From NCBI GenBank assembly GCA_010279815.1, contig QEOQ01000014.1:341687-371795 (forward strand): 30,109 bases of DNA. Reading direction: 5' to 3'. Shown here one piece after another: positions 20,488 through 29,987 of the stretch. The notes below the pieces were generated by a model. That model searched no databases. It had not been told where the DNA came from and saw only the letters and a program-made list of their open reading frames with translations. Made by a program: the position numbers and the translations under genes. Position 1 is the stretch's first letter. Every line of letters starts with the position of its first letter. Source of the DNA: Brachionus plicatilis (taxonomy: Eukaryota; Rotifera; Eurotatoria; Ploima; Brachionidae).

Positions 20488-22020
20488 GTGGAACATCCGT
20501 TGCACACAAACTCCTCGCACCTCTCAGAGACAGCGAGAATGATTCACCAAGCACACAGCACCCTAGATTACCCCCCAGAGCTATCATATGCCTACCCAGT
20601 TCAGCATCGACCTTCATACAACCACTCAACTAAATCACGACCTGCTCTCTATGATGCCCCATCACGAAATCAACAGATCAACTTACAGCCACAATTATAC
20701 TATTTTAGAAACTACCAAACACCAAATCTAGCTATCAACCAACCAATGACACCATTTAACATGTACTCAAATCGTCCATCACCACAACCATCAATCAATC
20801 CAAACCATTCAAACTTTCCATCACTTAATAGTCAAACCGGAGCAAGTTACGAAAATGCTTCAACAAACGAAATATACCCAGAAAAACCCTCTTCGCCAGC
20901 TATTCAACTCACATATGCGACATCACATATAACAGAAAAAGATAACTCGAATTACAACGAAAACAACAAAAATCCTAACAAAACGTTTATCCTTAAATTC
21001 AAAAGCAAAAAGTCGTTTCCGAACAAATTCAAAAATTTTTTTAATTTGGAAAAGTACCTTAAGAAACACAAACCTAACGTTGAAATCCAAATAGCATTCA
21101 TTGATTCAAATGATGAACTAGTCATTAAATTGACCAAGACAGAGGACTTAGATGAACTAAAAACTTGGCTCTCAAACGCATTCGGTCACGGTATCGAACA
21201 AATAATCAAAGAATCTCGTTTCTACTTGGCTCTCCACAACGTGAACACTGAATTCGATGTTTCTTCAGATGAGGCAAAAAAATATGTAAAAGACATATAC
21301 GGTATCGATGATATGCTGAGAATGATGAAAAAATCTACAAAATCCAAACTACCACTCGTCAAAGCACTAGTCAAAAATGCCGAATCGTATAAATAATTAT
21401 TAAACGAAGGCTTCATTAAACTTGGGTACACCAGAATCAGACTAAGTTCTTGGAGATTTGGAACAACACCAGATCAATGTTTTAACTGCCAACAACTTGG
21501 CCACTTAAAAGATAAATTCCCTGAGAAAACACCAACTTGTCTCAGATGCAACAAAAAACACGACTTCTCGAAATGTAAAGTAACCAACCCTGCTGAATTC
21601 CAATGTAGAAATTGTGAAGGAAATCATGCAGCCTGTTCCAAATCGTGTCCAAAAATTCAAGAAGCTGTAAATGAAAAAAACAAAAAGCTTTTATCGAACA
21701 GCATCCCGAAAAGTCTCCCCAACCGAGTCAACCCCAACTTCACTTCCTATGCATCAATAGCTAATCACTCAACCCAACAGACTATCAACAACTTACTTCT
21801 CCTCATCATTCAACTAATGAAAGACATCACTCAAACAACATCTGCAGTCAACGAAAACCCCCAGCATATCCTCAACGTCATTTCAAGTACACTGGGCTCG
21901 AATTATAGTCGATTCATTGCCACAACTCTTTTCCAAATAAGTCAACAAAATCAAACAAATAACGTAACCGACAACGAAATGCGAAACCCATACATCGCAA
22001 ACATAAATGAACAACAATAA
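20488..22020 (+). pseudogene. LINE ORF1 (gag-like zinc-knuckle protein), broken
   Basis: 511 codons in one frame, interrupted by a TAA at 21394-21396; the protein pattern continues directly after it (LLNEGFIKLGYTRIRLSSW). The first codon is GTG, right after a stop, so the original ATG is probably mutated. Residues 1-160 are Pro/Ser/Asn-rich. About 160-300 is a basic folded region. Near 21470-21660 there are three zinc knuckles: CFNCQQLGHLKDKF, CLRCNKKHDFSKC and CRNCEGNHAACSKSC. In the first, the final Cys is Phe (TTC 21517-21519). Such ORF1 proteins coat LINE RNA. Confidence 0.8.
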
Positions 22021-24276
22021 AACAATCAAAATCCTCCGAAAACAAAAAAGGTAAAAGTCTCTCAAGAATTATCGAAAATAGCAATATCTGTATTCTCAAC
22101 AACATGATTCCAACCTATAGACCTTCAAATAGTGTTCTCGATTTGTCAATTTGTTCTAATCCGGTTAAAAAAATATTTTGTCCATCACCAAGTTTTAGAG
22201 TCAAACATAAGCGACCATCAACCAACTATCGTAACACCACAAAACCTGCATACAAAAGCGACTAAAAGAACCTTTAAAAGCATAAATTGGAATTCATTCA
22301 ATATTAAATACCCGAAAATTCTCAACACTAGAGCTAAAAACAGAAGAAGACATAGAAACAGAATCCACAAACATCACCAATTCCATTCAATCAGCTATCA
22401 CCTCTTCAACCAACTCCTACTCCATCGTTCATCCAGAACATCAAAACATCTGTCGTATCCCTCATCATCTCGTCGAACTAATCAAAAGGCAAAGAAAGCT
22501 TCGCAGATCCTTTCAAAAGTCACAAAACCCTACATTAAAGACCCAATTGAACGTAGTTAACCGAAAATGTCAAATCGAAATGTCAAAATTCAAACTCGAC
22601 TAAATGAAACACGAAATTTAAGAACTAAACACATTTAATCAAGCTCAAAGCAAGCATTGGCAACTTCTAAAAAAACTCGAAAATGGAAACTAAAAAGAAT
22701 ACGGTCACATTAAATTAACCGTAGGTAATACAGTTATTTCTGATCCCAAATGTATTGCAGATGTATTTACCGAAAATCTTGACAGCATTTTTAAAAAAAA
22801 GACTTCCCCATTCAACCCGATTCAACTACATTCGATGAACCTTTCAGGAAAATAACCCCACAAGAATTTGTTGAAAACATCAAAGCTTGTCCAAACAAAG
22901 CATCACCAAGTAAAGATGGTATCACCAACATAGCCTTAAAAAATCTTCCCATCGTGATGATGTCAAGAATACTCAAGCTATTTAATGCTTCATTGGAACT
23001 AGGTCACATTCCGAAGAAATGGAAAATTGCTCAAATTATTATGATCCCGAAAAAGGACAAGCCGCCGGATTTAGTGACTTATTTAGGCCAATATCCCTCA
23101 TTAGTTGTCTAAGCAAATGTTTAGAAAAAATCATTAACTCAAGACTACAAAAATGGTTAGAAGAGAACCATCTGCTACCCCCGACTCAATCAGGCTTTAG
23201 AAGGAAAAAAAATGCTCATGATCATATACTTAGACTCAACCAATCAATAATTCAAAGCTTTAACAAAAAACAAATGACGGGATCAGTCTTTTTCGACCTC
23301 GAAAAAGCTTTCGACAAGACACCCCACATCGGCATCCTCAACAAATCAACAGTCTGCCTATGTGTCCAAAAAATAAGAAATGGATAAAAAGCTTTCTCGA
23401 AGGAAGTATGTTTCAGGTGAAGATCAAAGACAAACTATCAACACCCATGAACACCACATGTGGTGTTCCACAAGGTAGCTCTATTTCTCCAACTCTTTTT
23501 ATTATATACTTTAGCAACATAGCAAAACATATCCCTCCAGAAGTCCAACACGCTCTCTTTGCTGATGACTTAGCCATATGGTTCACCGGAAGTAAAAAGA
23601 AAGACATCGAATTTCATCTCCAGAAAGCAATCAACTCTATTAACGACTTTTGTATAACAAACGGTTTAACGATTAACAAAATGAAAACAGTTCATACCAC
23701 TTTTACGACAGCTGGCTACAGATCTAACTACAAAAATAAATACAATCTTCATCTTACTCTTGATGACTCAAACATTCCAATTGACCCGTATCCAATATTC
23801 CTTGGTATTAAAATCGATCCTAAACTCAACTACCGGGAACATCTCTCAAACATCAAAACAAAACTCATGCTAAAAGTGAAAATACTACAAAAAATCAAAG
23901 CGATAAAACTAAAAAATCAGATCAAACTGAGCAAAATAATATTCAATTCTTTAATTCGATCAACACTCGACTATTCACACGTTATTCTAAACACTGGTAC
24001 CCAAAGAATCTCAAAAGACCTTCAAATTTTTCAAAATAAAATCCTCCGATCAATCAAACGTTTCCCATTTAAAACCTGGACAGAGACAATACATCAAACT
24101 ATACATCAAACAAAATCGATCTACTAGAAACAAGGCTAAAAAAACTTTTTATCAAATTCGTTTTGTCAAAAGATCAAGACGACCTGATCACAAACAACCT
24201 TCAAAACTACGCAACAAACTCAACTCATAAAATCAAAACACCTTTTAATAACTTTTTAGATTTTGAACAAGACTAA
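22021..24276 (+). pseudogene. LINE ORF2 (endonuclease-reverse transcriptase), broken
   Basis: The C-terminal end of an APE-type endonuclease is visible from about 22040 (LSRIIENSNICILNN) to the catalytic SDH (22210-22218). A linker follows (HWQLLKKLENGN, TVISDPKCIADVF). RT motifs are IPKKDKPPDLVTY, RPISLISCLSKCLEKIIN, SGFRRKK, VFFDLEKAFDKTPH, CGVPQGSSISPTLF and the intact catalytic FADD (23558-23569). C-terminal helices end in KTPFNNFLDFEQD at TAA 24274-24276. Frame changes occur near 22230, 23085, 23340 and 24090, with several stops, and the endonuclease N-terminus is deleted. No active enzyme can be made. Confidence 0.85.
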
Positions 24277-24412
24277 ACTTTTCTTATCTTTTATTAATCT
24301 GTAAATAAGTTTATGTACAAAAATTTTTATCTGTATCTTTTGAAATGTATTAAACATTTTTATAATCGCATGCGGGTTGAAAAGAAGGTTTTAGACCATT
24401 CTGAACTTCCCG

Positions 24413-24426
24413 AGGGCCACGGCCCT
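24413..24426 (+). other. LINE 3' terminal hairpin
   Basis: A perfect 6-bp stem AGGGCC/GGCCCT with an AC loop, followed by the (AAATAAATA) tail. Hairpins here are commonly the site where LINE RT recognises its own RNA. Confidence 0.6.
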
Positions 24427-24465
24427 TAAATTATTATTTAAATAAATAAAAAATAAATAAATAAA

Positions 24466-24477
24466 ATAATGTTATTT
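24466..24477. repeat. Target-site duplication, right copy
   Basis: An exact copy of 20418-20429, directly after the A-rich LINE tail. The sequence after it continues the MULE leader to the ATG at 24520. Confidence 0.8.
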
Positions 24478-24519
24478 TCCGCAAATCCTTTAAAAATCAA
24501 TTGAAACTCAATCGATACG

Positions 24520-24943
24520 ATGGCAACAGCAGTAATTCAAGATAACACAGTATCGTCATCAAGTGAAAACGTATTTGTTAATCAAGATACTAGTGATGAT
24601 GTAGATTCGGATATTGAATCTGAAACATTGCACAGAAAAAGGAAAAGAAGCAAAGGTCACGTGCAAAACAATTATCAATTATTTGATGAAGCTTTGGAAG
24701 ATCTCAATAAAAAAGACAATTGGAGAAAACAACGCAAGCATTATACCATATAATGCTGGTATAATGGATGGTTCATGTAAATGGTACATCAAGAATAACA
24801 TTTGCATGCACTTGATTGGCATATCAAAAATTCTAAATATTCCTGGATGTGAAATACCATTATCAGCGAAAAATATTCCTATCGGCGAAAAAAGAAAACC
24901 TGGAAGACCTGCAAAGGCAAAACAAGCGTTGATAGTTCAGTAA
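24520..24943 (+). pseudogene. MULE transposase relic: N-terminus joined to SWIM C-terminus
   Basis: The ATG at 24520 opens a 77-codon frame with an acidic and basic leader, then NNYQLFDEALEDLNKKDNWR, like the start of MULE transposases. It stops at 24753. In the next frame (about 24735-24943) the sequence reads SCKWYIKNNICMHLIGISK, IPLSAKNIPIGEKRKPGRP and AKAKQALIVQ. This matches the CxC..CxH SWIM zinc finger and tail at the C-terminus of the family, but the first Cys seems to be lost (Gly). The DDE catalytic core is absent, so this is a non-autonomous deletion derivative. Confidence 0.6.
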
Positions 24944-24969
24944 TTATTTTTGGTTTGATTTGTATTAAT

Positions 24970-25165
24970 ATTGGTGATAAAAACTATTATTTTGGATGAA
25001 ATAGATATTTTTTTGGTTTAAAATAATAAATAAATTTGGTGAAAAAATAATATTTTTTTTGGTGAAATAAAATTGTTTTGGTGAAAAATATATATATTTG
25101 GTTCATTTTTAATTATTTTTTTAGTGATTTATTTTGGTGAAGTATTTAATAATTATTTGGTGAAG
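24970..25165. repeat. Right subterminal array of TTGGTG motifs
   Basis: TTGGTGATAA, TTTGGATGAAA, TTGGTTTAAAA, then TTGGTGAAA-type motifs at about 25036, 25058, 25077, 25133 and 25157. This is the reverse-complement counterpart of the left array, consistent with inverted transposon ends. Confidence 0.55.
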
Positions 25166-25180
25166 TAGAAATTTTTAAAG

Positions 25181-25558
25181 ACTTACAAAGATAATATTGA
25201 TTAATTCAAACTGTTTAATCAATTAACTGAACACCTTCCTCTGCTGTTTTTTTTTATGATTTATATTTTATTGCCATCATATTCATCATCACATGTATTA
25301 CAATTTCTCATAAAATGGCATTTTTATTATTTTTTTTCTTTCTGAACATATATTTTATAGAGAGTTTCCATAAGATGAGATGTTAATAACTTTTTCTTTA
25401 CATTAAAATTTTACTTATAACCCTTTTTGATATTTCGCTATTCAATTTTAAACAAAACAACTCACTAGCTTATGAAATTAAAAAAAAAATTCAATGAAAA
25501 ATTTTTTTTTTTAAATTTTAAAATAAAAGATTGTAAAAATTTCAAAACTTTTGGGCCG
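25181..25558. other. Spacer with a partial copy of the repeat-gene 3' flank
   Basis: No ORF. 25466-25528 resembles 25669-25730 (GAAATTAAAAAAAAATTCAATGAAAAATTT and on), so the 3' flank of the repeat gene has a local tandem copy. The rest is A/T-rich and featureless. Confidence 0.45.
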
Positions 25559-25726
25559 TTTTTTTCATAAATTGATTGTATCGATTTTTTCTATAAGACT
25601 TTTGCAAAATACTGTAAAAATACTTTAAAATAAATTGATATACTTTTAAATTTTTTAAAAATTATTTAGAAATTAAAAAAAAATTCAATGAAAAATTTTT
25701 ATTTTAAAATTTTAAAATAAATAAAT

Positions 25727-26122
25727 TTAGAAAAATCCAGCGAAAGAGGATGATCCACAGCTTGGAGCTGGTAATTGTGGAGTTGGCAATGACAATGGAG
25801 CAGAGAATTCCCATCCAGTGGTCAATGGAGCAGCTGGTAATTGTGGAGTTGGCAATGACAATGGAGCAGAGAATTCCCATCCAGTAGTCAATGGAGCAGC
25901 TGGCAATTGAGGTGCTGGCAATTGAGGTGCTGGCAATGACAATAGAGCGGAGAATTCCCATCCAGTGGTCAATGGCAATGATGGCAATTGAGGTGCTGGC
26001 AATTGTGGGGCTGGCAATGACAATGGAGCGGAGAATTCCCATCCAGTGGTTAATGGCAATGATGGAGCAGCCAATGGAGCGGAGAATTCCAATGGGGTTG
26101 ACAAGTTTAATCCACAAGACAT
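25727..26122 (-). CDS. Small Pro/Leu-rich tandem-repeat protein, copy B
   Basis: 131 aa, identical to copy A except that one PAPQL step is missing in the third long unit. It keeps the same start (MSCGLNLS), the same end (SSFAGFF) and an intact frame. The in-frame 15-base contraction with no other change is what replication slippage would give under a maintained or very recent reading frame. Function unknown. Confidence 0.55.
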   Translation of the reverse strand: MSCGLNLSTPLEFSAPLAAPSLPLTTGWEFSAPLSLPAPQLPAPQLPSLPLTTGWEFSALLSLPAPQLPAPQLPAAPLTTGWEFSAPLSLPTPQLPAAPLTTGWEFSAPLSLPTPQLPAPSCGSSSFAGFF

Positions 26123-26191
26123 TTTTCTAAATTTAATTATTTATTTGAATACTTATTTATTCGAAGTGATTTTTCATTATTTGAAAACTAC

Positions 26192-26199
26192 CTTTTATA
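26192..26199 (-). promoter_or_regulatory. TATA box of repeat-protein gene, copy B
   Basis: TATAAAAG on the minus strand lies 70 bases upstream of the ATG at 26122, the same arrangement as copy A. Confidence 0.55.
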
Positions 26200-26680
26200 T
26201 CCTTTCTTTGCTATTCATGGTTTGATAAAATTGTAAACATCACGATTGTTTTGTTTTTCCTATTTTTTCTTTTGTTTTTTTTTCTTATCAATATGTTTAA
26301 TTGATGATATATTGATTCGATTCGATTTTTTTACCTTTGTTTCTCAAATAGTCATTCAATTGTTTTTTTGTTTGGAAATTTACTTTCAAATATATCATCA
26401 ATAAACAATTCAAAAAGCTTTAATGCTTTGGACTTTGATTATTTCTTTTTTAATTTCAAGCCATCAAGAATTTTTTTGAAGAATGCATTGCATCTGAGCT
26501 TCAACAAAATCTTAACATAGCCTATTTTTTAATCAATAATTAGAATTGTTTACCTATTCACTCCGTTAATTACAGCTAAAATTACCAAGGTTTCTTTTGT
26601 AAGCAAGCTTCGAAAAACTTTTTGAATCGGAATTGGAAAGAGAAATAAAATATATGATAAAAGAATGTTTTAATTTTATT

Positions 26681-26799
26681 CTTTTGCAACAAGAATAATT
26701 TTCAGTGTTAAATTTTTTTCATGCCAGTTGATATTCTTCATCAAAATAAAATAAAAAGTCTTCCATTTGAGTATCCTAAAGCCAATCAAAAAAATATTA
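26681..26799. repeat. Second block of the segmental duplication (partner 18387-18505)
   Basis: Gap-free 119-base match with about 4 differences. It begins CTTTTGCAACAAG-like sequence and ends in AAAAATATTA, after which the two loci diverge. Confidence 0.8.
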
Positions 26800-27453
26800 A
26801 AGACGTTTTAAAGGTTCTTTAAAGTTTTTTTAAGGTTTCAAGACGCTTTTTCTTTAAAAATTCTTTGAATAATAGTCATTAGAATTTCAGTATTAATTGT
26901 TTTTACAAATTATTTAAAAAGTCTGTATTGTTTTTTGATTAGATAATTATTAATCAATTTTTTTGTTTTTTTTTTGCGTCGTTACATCATCAGAAATTAG
27001 ATTATAATTAAAGGAATTTTTAATAACCAAACCAAAATTCGAAAAAATTGACTTGTCTATTAAATCAAAGACTTTTTAGTGTCTTTTGAAAATATTAAAT
27101 ATTTTTAGAAGTAAAATTGTATAGGGAATATATTACTTCTATTTAAATTTTATTGTTGTTTAAAAGTTACAAGTCTCAAGTCAAGTCCAAATTCGTACTC
27201 AGTTTTTTTTTTAAAACTTGGACTTTGATTTGCGATTTATGAACAACAATTATGTTAGATTTTTATTCTTTTTCAATATTGCTAATCTTGCTTTAAATTT
27301 TTTGAATTATTACTAAAAAAAATTATTATTATTTATTTATCTTGTATTATGAAATGGTTTTATTATCTTTATTTTATTTTCCAATACAAACTGTAAATTT
27401 AAAAAGAGCTAGCTTTATTTATGTATAGTTAAGAATTTTCTTATTTTTCAAAA
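26800..27453. other. Intergenic AT-rich region
   Basis: No ORF or RNA gene seen. It contains an AAGTCAAGTC-type motif near 27172-27190, related to the foldback at 15646-15811. The last 100 bases should hold the EF-hand gene promoter, but I see no clear TATA box. Confidence 0.4.
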
Positions 27454-27809
27454 ATGAATTTATTTAGTGCTGGAAAAAGTTTTCTTGGAAATGTAATCAG
27501 TCAGGATTCTGATGAGCTTTTTAATCCGCTACCTCTTTTCAAACAATTTGACAAAAATGGAGATGGAAAAATAACTGAAGAAGGTTTTATTTTGGTCAAT
27601 AGTAAATTTTTGTTTAATAAATTATTTAAGATTTTATCTTGGCCATTGAAAAACTTGGAATGGGTGAAGTTGGTGAAAATATTGTCAAGTCAGTTTTTGA
27701 ACAAATTGATAAGAACGGAAATGGAAAGCTTGATTTCAACGAAGCTTTGGGAGCATTTGAAACAATTAAGTCAATTTTTAAACAAGGTGAAAAATCCGCA
27801 GATGATTAG
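27454..27809 (+). CDS. Two-EF-hand calcium-binding protein, two exons
   Basis: Exon 1 is 27454-27583 and exon 2 is 27631-27809 (TAG), separated by a 47-base GT..AG intron in phase 1; the product is 102 aa. Without splicing the frame runs into intron-coded nonsense after ITEEG. Splicing restores ITEEDFILAIEKLG. EF loop 1 is DKNGDGKITEED (residues 33-44) and loop 2 is DKNGNGKLDFNE (70-81), both with calcium-ligand residues at the expected positions; loop 1 ends in Asp rather than the usual Glu. The N-terminus (MNLFSAGKSFLGNVISQDSD) has no clear signal peptide. The protein is likely a small cytosolic calcium sensor or buffer. The subfamily is not identifiable. Confidence 0.85.
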
Positions 27810-27982
27810 AACTGGAGAAGAATTTTTTCAAAATGATCTCATTTTTTAAACTGGACAAATTTGTTTCTTTTCATTTAATTAAATTATTCAGGTGACAATT
27901 AAAGATAGAATAATTAATCATTTTATTAATCAAGTAAATCGTGACTTAGTTGCTTCTAATTTTTAAAAATTCAACTTAAATT

Positions 27983-27988
27983 AATAAA
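27983..27988 (+). terminator. Polyadenylation signal of the EF-hand gene
   Basis: AATAAA 174 bases after the TAG, at the end of an A/T-rich 3' UTR. Confidence 0.4.
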
Positions 27989-28189
27989 CATTTTTTGAAC
28001 AATTTTTCTTATTTAAAAGATTAAAATTTAATTTTTTAACTAATACAGATATTACAAATATTTAAGAGAAATTTTAATAAATGCCTTTTTTGATTGTAGC
28101 AATTTAAAAAAAAGTGTTCTTAAAAAATTATATTTAAAAAAATATTTTAAAATTAAATGATAAGTTAAAAATTAATTAGCAATTTTTTG

Positions 28190-28410
28190 AAAATTCAAAA
28201 CGACTGATTCAAAATTCAAAATTTTTGAAATAATGTCTTTTTGTTTCGAAAAATCGAAAATTTAAGAAAGTTTTTTTTTATAACAATTTAAAAATAATTT
28301 TTTTTTAACCAATTTATGAAAAAATAGCTTTCTTAAATTTTCGATTTTTCGAAAAAAAAGACATTATTTCAAAAATTTTGAATTTTGAATCGGCCATTTT
28401 GAATTTTACC
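28190..28410. repeat. Inverted repeat with ~65-bp arms (foldback or MITE)
   Basis: The core arms 28206-28270 and 28328-28391 are reverse complements apart from a one-base length change and a substitution within a T-run. Weaker pairing of AAAATTCAAAA flanks extends them to about 28190 and 28410. The spacer is 57 bases with no ORF. It is a different family from the 11466-11826 element. Confidence 0.7.
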
Positions 28411-28493
28411 AAAATTATCTGAAAATCCTGAAAATTAACGTAATTTTATAGCAAAAAAACTGGCCAAAAATAGAACAAAAAAAAATCAAAATT

Positions 28494-28815
28494 CTGATCT
28501 TAAGATGTCTAAAGAAATAGTGTCATTATTGCCTTCATATAGTTCATATTTCTTGGAGGCCTGGCACAATGCATTTAGCAATATGATTATTAGAAATCCC
28601 TCTGTGTATACTTTAGTAGACATGTTCCGTAAAGAACAAAAAAAAATATGAAGAAAATATTGTCAAATTAGAAACTGGAATTCGATATAAACGTAAGCCA
28701 AAGTACATTCTTTTGGATGAAAGAATTAATGAGATAGTCAAAACTTATTCATTGGACACCTTTGATAAATTTTATGATAACTTATTTTCAATATTAGACC
28801 ATTTAATTTTTTTTC
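28494..28815 (+). pseudogene. MULE-type transposase C-terminal fragment, frameshifted
   Basis: It reads YFLEAWHNAFSNMIIRNPSV then TLVDMFRKEQKK. After a one-base shift in an A-run (about 28640-28648) it continues YEENIVKLETGIRYKRKPKY, then LDERINEIVKTYSLDTFDKF. The EAWHNAF...P....F...EQ pattern is typical of the region after the DDE core in rotifer-type MULE transposases. Both ends are missing. Confidence 0.5.
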
Positions 28816-28904
28816 AAGGTAAAATCTTGCTTTAATTGGTGCTATTTTTTTTTGCTATCTTAATAAAGTTTATTACTGTTTATATTGTGCTATTTTAATT
28901 TAGT

Positions 28905-29286
28905 GACAGGCATTAAAAAATTTCAAGTCTTACAAAACTCAGCAATTCGTTTTATACTTTAACTAAAATATGATACTCTAAATTTATTTTCTGATTTTCT
29001 AAATTTATCACCACAAGGCAAAGCCATGAAATAATAGCTCAGGAGATCCAGGACTTTCTGCTTCAAAACTCCTCCAGAAACAATTTAAAGTACAAAACAC
29101 CCTTTGATTCAATCATTAAACCGCCAAACTCTAGCAATAATTTAATTTGACAACTTATATAAAATCTAGATATTAATTTTCCTACTATTATTATACACAT
29201 ATAATTAATACATATCTTAATCATATCTATATCAGCTCAATCTCAATCAGCTTTTTACAATAATAAAATATAAAAAAAAAAAAAAT
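28905..29286 (+). mobile_element. LINE 3' fragment, decayed
   Basis: FQVLQNSAIRFIL, then a stop, then LKYDTLNL resembles the conserved region after the RT domain of Jockey-like LINE ORF2. In another frame, HEIIAQEIQDFLLQNSSRNN then KYKTPFDSI matches the C-terminal helix and KTP motif, as in the LINE at 24200-24270. An A-rich tail ends near 29286. The copy is 5'-truncated and inactive. Confidence 0.55.
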
Positions 29287-29664
29287 TTCTGTGTAATTGC
29301 TACCTAACTACTTCTTCTTTTTTCCCTGAACAATCAAATAACACTCAAAAGACGGTTGGGTTTATAAATCCCTTTTAGCATAGTTTTTCAAAAATATCTA
29401 TATAATCGATTCTCTTGCAGCCCTCAACTTTTTAATAATTGTTTTTAAACCAAAAACTAATAAAATATTTTGATTATCAAAAAAAAAAGTTGAATTTTTT
29501 CTGCAAAAAAAAAATATACATTAAGGACATCGGGTTTATAAAACCCGACTTTAAAAATGTATTGTATTAACGCATTAAAATGTGTTTTAATTTAAAGTTT
29601 TGCAATAAAATATTAATTTTAATCTAAATTTGATTATTAAATACTAAAATTTAGAAAATTTATC
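29287..29664. other. AT-rich spacer with GGGTTTATAAA palindromes
   Basis: No ORF. TCGGGTTTATAAAACCCGA (29530-29548) is a near-perfect palindrome just after TTAA (29521-29524). A related GGGTTTATAAATCCC lies at about 29358-29372. They could belong to the end of the following relic. Confidence 0.4.
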
Positions 29665-29987
29665 ATGTCTAAGAGAATTTCAGCCCAAAAAGCTTTAGAG
29701 CTAATGAAAACTGCTGATGATACCCAGTCTGTTTGTTCCGACAAAGATGATAATGATTTCAATGATAATGATGAAATTGAAAGTTAGTTTGATGATGATG
29801 ACTCAGTAGAGTTCGTTGGAGATGTTTACAATGAAGAGGAGGACGAAGAGGATGAAGTCGAAATGCACATTGAAGAGGCGATCGAGGCTACCATTCATGC
29901 CATAAGCCATCCTGTGGGAATTGTTTGCATGAAATGGTCGTAAAGACACTCTGTAAAAACTGTCATCAAAGAGGAAAGAAGCTCTGA
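29665..29987 (+). pseudogene. Possible piggyBac-like transposase relic (acidic N-terminus plus Cys-rich end)
   Basis: The ATG at 29665 gives KRISAQKALELMKTADD, then an acidic tract, a TAG (29785-29787), and more acidic sequence (FDDDDSVEFVGDVYNEEEDE). This resembles the N-terminus of piggyBac-type transposases. A shifted frame ends CGNCLHEMVVKTLCKNCHQR before TGA 29985-29987, a double CxxC pattern like the cysteine-rich C-terminus of that family. The catalytic part is absent. The assignment is tentative, and the window ends 120 bases later without a clear terminal repeat. Confidence 0.3.

Larger units (their letters stand above)
20430..24465 (+). mobile_element. Jockey-like LINE, near full length but dead, inserted in the MULE
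   Basis: 4036 bases between two exact 12-base direct repeats. It has a 58-base leader, ORF1 (20488-22020), degenerate ORF2 (to 24276), a 3' UTR with an AGGGCC-AC-GGCCCT hairpin (24413-24426) and an AAATAAATA tail. Both ORFs carry stops or frameshifts. The endonuclease N-terminus is missing, so ORF1 runs almost directly into the end of the endonuclease. The Jockey/CR1 group is judged from the two-ORF layout, zinc knuckles, APE-type SDH motif and RT motifs. Confidence 0.85.
20000..25180 (+). mobile_element. Mutator-like (MULE) deletion derivative, split by a nested LINE
   Basis: Outer ends are approximate. The left end carries about ten spaced CACCAA/ACCAAA motifs (20139-20400), and the right end about ten TTGGTG motifs in opposite orientation (24970-25165). 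Between them is a short transposase relic (24520-24943) whose N-terminal part is joined to a SWIM-type C-terminal part. Removing the LINE at 20430-24465 and one duplicated target brings the left end within about 45 bases of the transposase ATG, as expected for a 5' leader. Family assignment rests on the SWIM-like end and the GRPAKAKQALIVQ tail. Confidence 0.6.
25559..26512. repeat. Segmental duplication, copy B (partner 16408-17376)
   Basis: Same gene, promoter and flanks as copy A, in the same orientation and about 9.15 kb away. It is shorter by one 15-base unit within the gene. The right break is abrupt at 26512, matching 17376 in copy A. Confidence 0.85.

Noticed and set aside
22132..22560. 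142-codon ORF rich in Arg/His/Ser within the LINE
   Set aside because: Only its first third (endonuclease SDH region) is real LINE sequence in that frame. The basic remainder is an out-of-frame reading of ORF2.
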